From an uncultured Bacteroidales bacterium (lineage in GTDB: Bacteria; Bacteroidota; Bacteroidia; Bacteroidales; FEN-979), in assembly GCA_903885595.1 (NCBI GenBank), contig CAISJJ010000311.1, positions 1 to 64,000 on the forward strand: 64,000 nucleotides of DNA, written 5' to 3'. Positions 8,488-16,203 of the stretch are shown piece after piece (within the stretch, counting starts at the first letter, position 1; the number at the start of each line of letters is the position of its first letter). A program made the position numbers and the translations under genes. Below the pieces are notes generated by a model. That model saw nothing but the letters and a program-made list of their open reading frames with translations. It had not been told where the DNA came from and ran no database searches.

Positions 8488-9564
8488 TCATTTTATTTTC
8501 TCAAATACCCCATAAATCTCATGCCCGATATTGCGCATCGGTGAAATTCTGATTACTGAAAAATGATGGGATAAACTATAAAGCCATGTAATCCATTTTG
8601 CATTCGGGCGGATATACCACTTTTTGAGAATTTCGACTTTTTTGAATTCAATTCTTTTTATATCATCTGCTTTTCTTTCGGTATAAAGCGCTGCTTTCAT
8701 TTTTTTCGAAACCGGACTCATCAATTTCCGGGTTTCTTTCCTCCCCTGACCCCTAAAAGTGGTTTTAATGGTATGGGTATAATAATCAACCCGCCTGAAT
8801 CCTCTTTGTATCAACAAGTCTTTTAACCCTTTGCCATCAAAGTAGTTTACATGGTTAATCAGGAGTTCAGACGAGACACTTTTCAATTTAAAAGTAAGGT
8901 AATGTTTCCAGATATCTTCATATCCATTCGGCGTGATGAAATGAAACAAGCCGCCAGTTTTCAAACAGGCATTAACATTTTCAATCACTTTTGAAATATC
9001 GGTTACATGTTCAAGGATGTCGCGGGCAATAACAAGATCAAATTTATCCTGGTAAGTGGTTTGTAAAATGTCAGGGATGGACCTGATTGTTTCAAAATGA
9101 TGGTGCTCCTGATTGAAATCAAGCACCTCCTTGTTAATGTCCATCACCGTGATCTGGACAGTGGGAATTACAAACTGTAGCCCGGCGGCGAAATAACCCG
9201 AGCCCGGGCCCAATTCCAAAATGTTGCGGGGGGAGATCCTGCGTGATTTTAACATCCAGCCAAAAACAACCCCTCGGCGAAAGTTTCTTAAACAGTTTTT
9301 GAACTGTTCATTTTCACCCGTTCTCAGTGATTCCTCAATATAGTAGGCATAACATCCCCTGTTGGTTTCCTCCTCCGTTAGCATTGGATCCAGCTGGATA
9401 TGGCTGCATTTTTCACACAGAATAATATTACAGGTTTTGATATCCCAGTAGTCAACGATGCCTATCCGGATTCCTTTTTTCTCGTGACATATCCTGCAGT
9501 TTTCTTCCCTGGGCAGCAATTCTCCTTTAAAGGATAAAGGTGTGTTAATAAACATGTTTTTCAT
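8488..9564 (-). CDS. class I SAM-dependent methyltransferase with N-terminal zinc-binding region
   Basis: A 358-aa protein. The N-terminus carries paired cysteines (CRICHE and CEKCSH), as in the putative zinc-binding domain of sugar C-methyltransferases. The central Rossmann fold shows SAM motif I LELGPGSGYFA and motif LVIARDILEHV. It methylates an unknown small molecule or sugar. Its start overlaps the cvpA-like stop by four bases (ATGA), making it the last gene of the mlaE-mlaF-cvpA operon; that link is positional only. Confidence 0.8.
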   Translation of the reverse strand: MKNMFINTPLSFKGELLPREENCRICHEKKGIRIGIVDYWDIKTCNIILCEKCSHIQLDPMLTEEETNRGCYAYYIEESLRTGENEQFKNCLRNFRRGVVFGWMLKSRRISPRNILELGPGSGYFAAGLQFVIPTVQITVMDINKEVLDFNQEHHHFETIRSIPDILQTTYQDKFDLVIARDILEHVTDISKVIENVNACLKTGGLFHFITPNGYEDIWKHYLTFKLKSVSSELLINHVNYFDGKGLKDLLIQRGFRRVDYYTHTIKTTFRGQGRKETRKLMSPVSKKMKAALYTERKADDIKRIEFKKVEILKKWYIRPNAKWITWLYSLSHHFSVIRISPMRNIGHEIYGVFEKIK

Positions 9565-10064
9565 CCCCAGTTCGGAAATTTTATTTCGCCCCCGAATTTT
9601 TTCATTACCCTGGGAAAGACATCTGAAACACGGTGATAAAAAAAGGATCCCTTTTTGTCTTCACGGGTAAGCCATTTTCCCTTGGGATCCAGGCTGGTAA
9701 TAATAAAAAGCAGGATACTGATCAGTATGATCCCTTTTACAAGCCCCAGAACAGCGCCCCCGATATGGTTGATGATTCCAAATCCTACCACGTCAACTGC
9801 CTTTTCGGCCAGTTTTGCCATGATGAGAATTGCGATGACAACCAGCATAAAGGTTATGGTAAAAGAAAGAATCGGCAACCAAAACCGAGACGGGTTCAGG
9901 TGTTCCATGAGTGTGGCATCCAGGTAATTTGAAAAATAAACGGCTGCATAAATTCCCAGAATCAAAGCAATGATGCTTGCCAGGCTGATGATGATACCTT
10001 TACGGTAGCCATTGATCACGAACAGGATTGTAAATATGATGATACTATAATCAATGAAATTCAT
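9561..10064 (-). CDS. CvpA-family membrane protein
   Basis: A 167-aa protein with four hydrophobic segments (about 5-22, 28-48, 65-85 and 105-125), opening NFIDYSIIIFTILFVINGY and having the glycine-bearing second helix typical of CvpA. CvpA proteins are inner-membrane proteins linked to colicin V production and envelope stress; their molecular role is unclear. It follows the mlaF-like gene by 10 bases. Confidence 0.83.
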   Translation of the reverse strand: MNFIDYSIIIFTILFVINGYRKGIIISLASIIALILGIYAAVYFSNYLDATLMEHLNPSRFWLPILSFTITFMLVVIAILIMAKLAEKAVDVVGFGIINHIGGAVLGLVKGIILISILLFIITSLDPKGKWLTREDKKGSFFYHRVSDVFPRVMKKFGGEIKFPNWG

Positions 10065-10074
10065 GGAGGCTGAA

Positions 10075-10821
10075 TTATCGCTTTAACCTGGATGTTAGTT
10101 CGGTGCCAAAGACAAATTCGTTCAATTCTGGATTTTCAGTGTGCAGGATGGTCTCCTTGTCCCCATTCCACCACAGTTGACCTTTGAAAATAAAGGCCAC
10201 ACTGTCGCCGATACTGAGTACTGAATTCATATCGTGCGTATTCACGATGGTTGTGATGTTGTATTCCTGTGTAATTTCCCGGATGAGATGATCAATCACC
10301 CCCGAGGTCTGGGGGTCGAGCCCTGAGTTAGGTTCATCGCAGAAAAGATACTGTGGTTTCATTGCGATGGCCCGTGCAATGGCCACACGTTTGCGCATAC
10401 CCCCACTGAGTTCTGAGGGCATCAGCCTGCTGACATTTGCAAGATTGACACGTTTCAACACAAAATTTACCCTTTCCCGTTTTTCTTCCAGTGGTTCCGA
10501 GGTGAACATATTCAAGGGGAACATCACGTTACTTTCAACATTCATTGAATCAAAAAGGGCGCCACCCTGGAACAGCATCCCGATCTCTTTTCGCAACGTC
10601 TTCCGCTGTTCAAAATTCATCGTGGTGAAATTACGGTTGTCATAGGCTACCATACCGGTGTCAACCTCAAACAATCCCACCAGGCACTTCATCAATACCG
10701 TCTTTCCTGATCCGCTTTCTCCGATGATGAGATTCGTTTTCCCCTTCTCAAAAGCACAAGTCACATCTTTCAGTACATGATGTCCGCTAAAGGTTTTATT
10801 GATATTACGGGCCTCGATCAT
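10075..10821 (-). CDS. mlaF: ABC transporter ATP-binding protein, MlaF-like
   Basis: A 248-aa ATPase with Walker A GESGSGKT (about 35-42), signature LSGGMRKRVAIARA and Walker B FCDEPNSGLDP. The MRKR after the LSGG and the NSGLDP form are typical of the Mla/Ttg2 phospholipid transport ATPases. It energises lipid exchange between outer and inner membranes. The start overlaps the mlaE-like stop by four bases. No MCE substrate-binding (MlaD) gene lies beside it. Confidence 0.88.
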   Translation of the reverse strand: MIEARNINKTFSGHHVLKDVTCAFEKGKTNLIIGESGSGKTVLMKCLVGLFEVDTGMVAYDNRNFTTMNFEQRKTLRKEIGMLFQGGALFDSMNVESNVMFPLNMFTSEPLEEKRERVNFVLKRVNLANVSRLMPSELSGGMRKRVAIARAIAMKPQYLFCDEPNSGLDPQTSGVIDHLIREITQEYNITTIVNTHDMNSVLSIGDSVAFIFKGQLWWNGDKETILHTENPELNEFVFGTELTSRLKR

Positions 10822-11561
10822 GTGAGCAGTAATTGCGTTAATACCAGGTTAAAAAGGATAATCATAACACTGCTGAAAACAACCGCTTTTGTGCTTGCCT
10901 GGCCGACTTCCAGAGCCCCACCCTGGGTGATGTACCCATAAAAGCCCGATATGGAGGAGATGAGAAAGGCAAAAAAAACCGTTTTCGTCAGTGCATAAAA
11001 AATCGTATACCCTAAAAAATCGATCCGGATCCCCTGTACAAAATCATTTGTGGAGACCAGCCCCGTTGCAACCATAGCCAACCAGCCTCCCAGAATACCC
11101 ATCCACATACTGAAAACGATGAGTACGGGGTTAATCAGCATAGATGCTACTATTTTTGGGAAAATAAGGTAATTGGCAGAATTCACCCCCATGATCTCCA
11201 GCGCATCAATTTGTTCAGTGACCCGCATGGTGCCAATTTCGGAGGCGATCCTTGAACCTACTTTTCCTGCCAGTATCAGGCTTATAACCGTTGGCGAAAA
11301 TTCAAGGATAACGCTCTGTCGCACCGTAAAACCCACCATCGACATGGGAATGAGGGGACTGGTGATATTGTATGCGGTCTGGATAGCGACAACGGCCCCC
11401 ATAAAGGCTGATATGAAGGCGACAATGCCCAGTGATTCAAGGCCAAGGCTGTTGATTTCGGTTATCAGCTGGGTCCAGAATATCCTGCGTTTTTGTGGAC
11501 GGCTGAAAACTTTTTGCATCAATAGCACATAATTTCCGGTCGTGCTAAATACTGTCAGCAT
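10818..11561 (-). CDS. mlaE: MlaE-family lipid ABC transporter permease
   Basis: A 247-aa inner-membrane permease with about five hydrophobic helices. The segment VTEQIDALEIMGVN is the hallmark MlaE cytoplasmic motif (TEQIDAL). It forms the membrane core of a lipid transporter with the overlapping mlaF-like gene. First gene of the leftward operon. The partner MCE protein must be encoded elsewhere. Confidence 0.9.
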   Translation of the reverse strand: MLTVFSTTGNYVLLMQKVFSRPQKRRIFWTQLITEINSLGLESLGIVAFISAFMGAVVAIQTAYNITSPLIPMSMVGFTVRQSVILEFSPTVISLILAGKVGSRIASEIGTMRVTEQIDALEIMGVNSANYLIFPKIVASMLINPVLIVFSMWMGILGGWLAMVATGLVSTNDFVQGIRIDFLGYTIFYALTKTVFFAFLISSISGFYGYITQGGALEVGQASTKAVVFSSVMIILFNLVLTQLLLT

Positions 11562-11681
11562 AAAATGTTTTTGCTAAAATACCAAATTTCTACGAATATG
11601 CGTTTATGAGAGGGAATTATTGAGGGCAGGTATTAGGGGAATTCGGTTATTTCACTCCTCATTCATCATGAATTCTGCTTT

Positions 11682-11710
11682 TTTGACTCTCTTGAATTTT
11701 ACTACTTTTG
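11682..11710 (+). promoter_or_regulatory. Bacteroidota-type promoter of the small lipoprotein/SprT pair
   Basis: TTTG (11682-11685) and TACTTTTG (11703-11710) are separated by 17 bases, a good -33/-7 pair. The -7 box ends 17 bases before ATG 11728, which sets that ATG as the start rather than upstream in-frame ATGs. Confidence 0.65.
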
Positions 11711-11727
11711 CGACGAAAACATCAGAC

Positions 11728-11865
11728 ATGAAGATTTTACGATTCCGCTTGATTTTATTGATAATTCCGGTTATTCTGTTATTCCTTGCCGCGTCGTGCA
11801 GCACAACAAAGTATCCTGCGCACCGGAAATCTCATTCCAGGGGGTGTAATTGCCCAAAGTTTTAA
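11728..11865 (+). CDS. small lipoprotein (45 aa) upstream of SprT
   Basis: A 45-aa peptide: basic start MKILRFR, a hydrophobic core, then lipobox LAASC, leaving a mature part of about 27 residues ending in GCNCPKF. The Cys-rich tail may bind a metal or form disulfides, but that is inference. Only 16 bases separate its stop from the SprT start, so they are probably one transcript. Function unknown. Confidence 0.68.
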   Translation: MKILRFRLILLIIPVILLFLAASCSTTKYPAHRKSHSRGCNCPKF

Positions 11866-11881
11866 TAACTGAAATTACATC

Positions 11882-12598
11882 GTGCAACTTTCTCTCTTTC
11901 AAACAAAGCCCCCAACTCTCAAACCGACGCATCCTCCCTTCGAGGAAAAGATCAGATTGGTGCTTGGTCCGCGTCTTCCTGAAGCTGCAGTTGAGGATGT
12001 TGTTGTACAGATCGGGAAGGATCCCATCAACCTGAAGGTTGTAAACCACCGCATCTCTAAAACCGGCGATTTCAGGGCACAACACAACGGGAGTCCCGCA
12101 CGAATTACTGTGAATGGCAACCTGAACCCCTACGCTTTTCTTATCACACTGGTGCATGAACTGGCTCACCACCATGTAACCCTCGATCACACCCGGCTGA
12201 TGCGAAAATTCACCCTGCGTCGCAAATCAAGACCACTTCCGCATGGGAAAGAGTGGAAGGAAAAATTTCATACTTTAATGCAGCCCTATATGAACAGTGA
12301 GGTTTTTCCTGCCGACATTCTTCCCGTACTTATACGATACCTTGAAAACCCGAAGGCATCCTCATCGGTTGATCATCACCTGTCGAAAGTGTTGAAAAAG
12401 TACGATCCTCCCGATCCTACCATGCGATTGGAAGAACTCCCCTTCGATGCTGTTTTCAGCCTCCATGGAAAAAGGATCTTTCAGAAAAAGGAAAAGCTTC
12501 GCTCACGTTACCGATGCATCTGCATGAAAACAAACCGGATATACCTTGTCAGTTCAGGTGCGCCGGTAGAGCCTGTTTTAATGACCAATGACCAATGA
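11882..12598 (+). CDS. SprT-like zinc metalloprotease-domain protein
   Basis: A 238-aa protein starting at GTG 11882. The SprT/Spartan-like core has the zinc motif HELAHH near residue 97 (HExxH), followed by HGKEWK, which supplies the third ligand region. Proteins of this fold cut DNA-protein crosslinks in eukaryotes; the bacterial role is unproven. The last codons (LMTNDQ) and the stop TGA lie inside a 7-bp AATGACC repeat, so the C-terminus seems to have been recast by repeat insertion. It follows the small lipoprotein gene by 16 bases. Confidence 0.85.
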   Translation: MQLSLFQTKPPTLKPTHPPFEEKIRLVLGPRLPEAAVEDVVVQIGKDPINLKVVNHRISKTGDFRAQHNGSPARITVNGNLNPYAFLITLVHELAHHHVTLDHTRLMRKFTLRRKSRPLPHGKEWKEKFHTLMQPYMNSEVFPADILPVLIRYLENPKASSSVDHHLSKVLKKYDPPDPTMRLEELPFDAVFSLHGKRIFQKKEKLRSRYRCICMKTNRIYLVSSGAPVEPVLMTNDQ

Positions 12599-12607
12599 CC
12601 AATGACG
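12580..12607. repeat. 7-bp tandem repeat AATGACC across the SprT stop codon
   Basis: Three AATGACC units and a final AATGACG run from 12580 to 12607. The SprT stop (12596-12598) lies in the third unit. Confidence 0.95.
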
Positions 12608-12695
12608 AATTTGGGTTATTATGTAATAAAAATTCAGGAATACTGATTCCAGGCTTTGCTGAAAATGATTTTTTCAGGATCTCAGGTTGAAAAAA

Positions 12696-12729
12696 TAATT
12701 CGTAATTCGTAATTCGTAATTCGTAATTC
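12696..12729. repeat. 7-bp tandem repeat TAATTCG upstream of manC
   Basis: Four perfect TAATTCG units plus a fifth lacking its last base end 8 bases before the -7 box of manC. The array therefore occupies the -33 region of that promoter. Confidence 0.95.
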
Positions 12730-12737
12730 TTTTTCAT

Positions 12738-12745
12738 TATGTTTG
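12738..12745 (+). promoter_or_regulatory. candidate -7 box of manC
   Basis: TATGTTTG fits TAnnTTTG and lies 22 bases before ATG 12768. The matching -33 region falls within the TAATTCG repeat. Confidence 0.5.
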
Positions 12746-12767
12746 TATAAATTTAAACTCTTCCGGC

Positions 12768-13871
12768 ATGGCAAAGTCAAAACACAACTACTGCGTAATT
12801 ATGGCTGGTGGTATAGGTGCCCGGTTCTGGCCTATGAGCCGGACAACCCACCCAAAGCAATTCATCGATATCCTGGGCACGGGGGAAACGCTTATTCAGC
12901 AAACCTACAATCGATTCAAACGGATTTGTCCAAAAGAAAACATCTACATCGTTACCAATGAAATTTATAAATCATTGGTTCAAACCCAAATCCCGGAACT
13001 TGCCGATCAGCAGATCCTGCTGGAACCATCGCGACGAAACACGGCCCCCTGCGTTGCCTATGCCAACTATTGCATTCTTGAACGCGATCCCGATGCCCGG
13101 ATCGTGGTTGCCCCCTCCGATCATGTTATTCTGAAGGAAGACATTTTCCTTCAGAATATTGAAACAGCCCTTGAAGCTGCTTCTGAACATGACTGGCTTC
13201 TCACGCTCGGGATCCGACCCAGCCGTCCCGACACCGGCTATGGCTATATCCAGTATGTGGATTCAAAGAAACATGTTTACCCCAAGGAAAAGCACGTTAA
13301 AAAGGTGAAGACCTTCACCGAAAAACCAAACCTTGAACTTGCCGAGACCTTCGTCAAATGTGGTGACTTCCTTTGGAATTCGGGAATTTTCATCTGGTCG
13401 CTCAAGAGTATAATGAAGGCATTTGAAACACACCTTCCTGATGTGGATTCCCTTTTTAAAAAGGGAATCGGGAAGTATGGCACCAGAGAAGAAAAAGCAT
13501 TCATTACCCAGACCTACACTATCTGTAAAAGCATCTCACTTGACTACGGTGTAATGGAGGCCGCCAGCAATGTGTACGTCATGGCTGCCGATTTTGGATG
13601 GTCCGACCTGGGAACATGGGGGTCGCTTTATGAAAACCGTCCGAAAGATCACAACGGAAACACTGTTGTAGGCAAAAACGTGATGATGTACGATTCCTCT
13701 AATTGCATTGTTAACATGCCCAAAGATAAGGTGGTTGTGCTGGAGGGACTCAACGATTTTATCGTGGTCGAATCGGAAAATGTACTGCTTGTTTGCCGCA
13801 AAACGGATGAACAGCAAATCAGGCAGTATGTCAATGACGTGATGCTCGAAAAGGGTGAGAAATATGTATAA
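12768..13871 (+). CDS. manC: mannose-1-phosphate guanylyltransferase
   Basis: A 367-aa nucleotidyltransferase forming GDP-mannose from mannose-1-phosphate and GTP. Signatures: GGIGARFWPMSR (about 14-25) at the nucleotide site, NTAPCVAY, the metal-binding VVAPSDHV, the FTEKPN lysine motif and FLWNSGIF. Length fits a single-domain guanylyltransferase without the phosphomannose isomerase domain. GDP-mannose feeds envelope glycans, matching the LPS-type genes nearby. A strong terminator follows immediately. Confidence 0.95.
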   Translation: MAKSKHNYCVIMAGGIGARFWPMSRTTHPKQFIDILGTGETLIQQTYNRFKRICPKENIYIVTNEIYKSLVQTQIPELADQQILLEPSRRNTAPCVAYANYCILERDPDARIVVAPSDHVILKEDIFLQNIETALEAASEHDWLLTLGIRPSRPDTGYGYIQYVDSKKHVYPKEKHVKKVKTFTEKPNLELAETFVKCGDFLWNSGIFIWSLKSIMKAFETHLPDVDSLFKKGIGKYGTREEKAFITQTYTICKSISLDYGVMEAASNVYVMAADFGWSDLGTWGSLYENRPKDHNGNTVVGKNVMMYDSSNCIVNMPKDKVVVLEGLNDFIVVESENVLLVCRKTDEQQIRQYVNDVMLEKGEKYV

Positions 13872-13905
13872 ATGAAAAACCCGGGAAATCCCGGGTTTTT
13901 CATTT
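13870..13905. terminator. perfect bidirectional rho-independent terminator
   Basis: A perfect 16-bp inverted repeat (13870-13885 and 13890-13905) with a 4-base loop. Its core is CCCGGG, flanked by A and T runs on both sides, so it can end transcription of manC (+) and of the S9 peptidase gene (-) that converge here. The left arm starts in the manC stop codon. Confidence 0.92.
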
Positions 13906-13917
13906 ATCAGGTTGATC

Positions 13918-15831
13918 TTACTTTATATGCTTCGCCAGGAACCCTTCCATGGCACGATAAAAATCAAACCTGTTTTCTTCATTGTGAAATCCATGGCCTT
14001 CATTATCCTTAACCATATACTCAACAGCGATATTGCGCTTCTTCAGGGCATCAACGATTTGATCTGATTCCGCAATATTCACGCGGGGGTCGTTCTTGCC
14101 CTGGGCAACGAACAAAGGTGTTTTGATTTTCTCTGCATTCAGGGCCGGTGAAGTGGCCACGAACTGAACACTGTCGGTTACGGGATTGCCAACCATTTCA
14201 AACATCATATCCATCATGGGTTTCCAATAGGGAGGAACGGTCTTCATGAAGGTGAAGAGGTTTGAAACGCCTACATAATCAACCCCGGCTGCATAAAGAT
14301 CCGGTTCCCTGACCAACCCCTGAAGGGTGGCATATCCACCATAACTCCCGCCATAAATCGCAATCTTTTTAGCATCGGCAATACCTTTATCGATCAGCCA
14401 TTTTGTTCCGTCAGTTATATCATCCTGCATGGTTAAGCCCCATTCTTTGAAGGATTTTTCCCAGAATGCCTTTCCATACCCGGTTGATCCCCTGAAGTTC
14501 ATCTGCAGGATTGCATATCCCCGGTTGGCAAGAAACTGAATCTCAGGGTTGAAATACCAGCCATCGCGCGCCCAGGGTCCGCCATGCGGATTAACCACAA
14601 CCGGTAAATCCTTTGCAGTCTCCATGGTATATCCGTTCGGCAGCGTCAGGTATCCCTGAATTTTTACACTGTCACGGGCCGTATATTCAATGGGAACCAT
14701 TTCGGCCAGCTCTTCTTCAAGCAGCCAGGGACTTATGTCGGCAACTTTTGTAATACTGTCTTTTGCAAGGTCATACACCCAATAACCGCCCATCGAACGG
14801 TCGCTGTAAGTACGGATCATAAACTTATCTTCCGCTTTGGTCAGGGAGGTTATATTGAAAACGTAATTTCCAAGATGTTTCTGGATCTTTTCAAACAGCT
14901 GCTTCCCCTCCTCATCAAAGAAGTACCGCTCCTGTTTTGATGATTCATAATTTGCACAAATCAGCGTTTTCTTGAGCCGTGACCATGTAACATCGCTGAT
15001 ATCATAATCTTTGTTTTCATATAGCATTTGAATTTCTTTGCCCTGGGCAATGTCAAATACCACCACGGCACTTTTATCGCGGCCAAGATTCGATGTTGCA
15101 TACACATTCTTATTGTCGAAGGTGAACATGAGTGGTGTAAGACTCTCCTTGAAATTGGTTGTCAGCACCGGTTTGAACTTATCCGTTTCCTTTTCGCGGT
15201 AGAGTAACTGGGTGTTTACCCCGTCAACGATAGCTGTTGCTGCCCTCAGCTTTCCATCATGATCCAGCAGCCATCCCTGGATATTTCCCGGATTCTCGGC
15301 AAGCATGGTCATTTTTCCTGTCACAATATTCAGGCGGTAAGGATCAAAAACTTCAGGATTACGTTTATTCAGCCCGATAATGATCTCATCAGGAAAATCG
15401 TACAGGTCGTCGAGGATCTCAGTTCTGACTTTGGGAAAATCGGTGAAACACTGCAGGTTTGAACCGTCGATGTTCACGCCGTAAAGCTTGAAATTTTCAT
15501 CGCCGCCGGTATCTTTGAGAAATACGATACGGGTCGGATTCTTCCAGAAATAACCTGCTATATCCCGGTCCTTTTCCATGGTAAGCTGGATGGCCTTCTC
15601 CGTCCCGATCTCCTGTACAAATATATTCATGCGTTTCTCGTAAGGCGCCATATATGAAAAATGCTTCCCGTCAGGAGAAATCTGATAGCGCGCTTTTTCG
15701 GGATTTTTAAAGAAATCTTCAAGTGGAATTTGTCTTACCTGCATTGGCTTTTTTGTTTTACACCCACCCATTATAAGGGCTGATGTGATTAACCCTCCAA
15801 GGAGAAGGTACAATAGTGTTTTTGTTTTCAT
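13918..15831 (-). CDS. S9 family prolyl oligopeptidase-type lipoprotein
   Basis: A 637-aa secreted peptidase. A signal peptide with lipobox IMGGC (Cys about 24) predicts lipid anchoring. Residues ~40-380 form a WD40-like beta-propeller and the C-terminal ~240 residues an alpha/beta-hydrolase. The nucleophile is Ser496 in GGSYGG; the acid is probably the Asp in KNDPRV and the His is in EGHGF. It likely degrades peptides in the periplasm or at the cell surface. Two copies of the dispersed ~40-bp element lie upstream, the nearer ending ~25 bases before the start codon. Confidence 0.92.
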   Translation of the reverse strand: MKTKTLLYLLLGGLITSALIMGGCKTKKPMQVRQIPLEDFFKNPEKARYQISPDGKHFSYMAPYEKRMNIFVQEIGTEKAIQLTMEKDRDIAGYFWKNPTRIVFLKDTGGDENFKLYGVNIDGSNLQCFTDFPKVRTEILDDLYDFPDEIIIGLNKRNPEVFDPYRLNIVTGKMTMLAENPGNIQGWLLDHDGKLRAATAIVDGVNTQLLYREKETDKFKPVLTTNFKESLTPLMFTFDNKNVYATSNLGRDKSAVVVFDIAQGKEIQMLYENKDYDISDVTWSRLKKTLICANYESSKQERYFFDEEGKQLFEKIQKHLGNYVFNITSLTKAEDKFMIRTYSDRSMGGYWVYDLAKDSITKVADISPWLLEEELAEMVPIEYTARDSVKIQGYLTLPNGYTMETAKDLPVVVNPHGGPWARDGWYFNPEIQFLANRGYAILQMNFRGSTGYGKAFWEKSFKEWGLTMQDDITDGTKWLIDKGIADAKKIAIYGGSYGGYATLQGLVREPDLYAAGVDYVGVSNLFTFMKTVPPYWKPMMDMMFEMVGNPVTDSVQFVATSPALNAEKIKTPLFVAQGKNDPRVNIAESDQIVDALKKRNIAVEYMVKDNEGHGFHNEENRFDFYRAMEGFLAKHIK

Positions 15832-15856
15832 GTACTGCTATTTATTGGTTAAAAAT

Positions 15857-15897
15857 TGGTCACATGAAATTGCCATAAGTACAACTTACATGCAAAC
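15857..15897 (-). promoter_or_regulatory. dispersed ~40-bp element, copy 1 (divergent form)
   Basis: On the minus strand the conserved 3' half reads ATGGCAATTTCATGTGACC, near the consensus ATGGGTATTTCATGTGACC. It ends 25 bases before the S9 peptidase ATG. Confidence 0.6.
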
Positions 15898-15940
15898 CGT
15901 GAATGATAATTTATGGCTATTCAATATGGCCCGAAAAAAA

Positions 15941-15970
15941 TTAAGACATGAAATACCCATATGATCGTCA
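15941..15970 (-). promoter_or_regulatory. dispersed ~40-bp element, copy 2
   Basis: The minus strand has ATATGGGTATTTCATGTC, matching the core but with a diverged GTGACC end. It lies 44 bases upstream of copy 1 in the same orientation. Confidence 0.6.
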
Positions 15971-16203
15971 CAATTTTTTTGAACGTAGTCTATATGCGTA
16001 TTTCCCAGTGGTTGAATTTTGATACAATAATAGAAAAACATTCCATCATCCAGGTATATTTTCGATCATCTTCCATGATTTCTCTGCAAATTCATCTATT
16101 ATCCGGATAAAAATCACATATCTTTGATAACCAGATGAAAATATAATTCACCCTTTACCGTTATTGATTAGATTTTGTTGCATCCCTAAATTTAATATCT
16201 GCC

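Larger units (their letters stand above)
15832..16203. other. divergent intergenic region with two copies of the ~40-bp element
   Basis: This 372-base A/T-rich gap separates the leftward S9 peptidase gene from the rightward kinase gene. It holds element copies at 15857-15897 and 15941-15970. No ORF with coding character, tRNA or hairpin terminator was seen. Confidence 0.7.
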
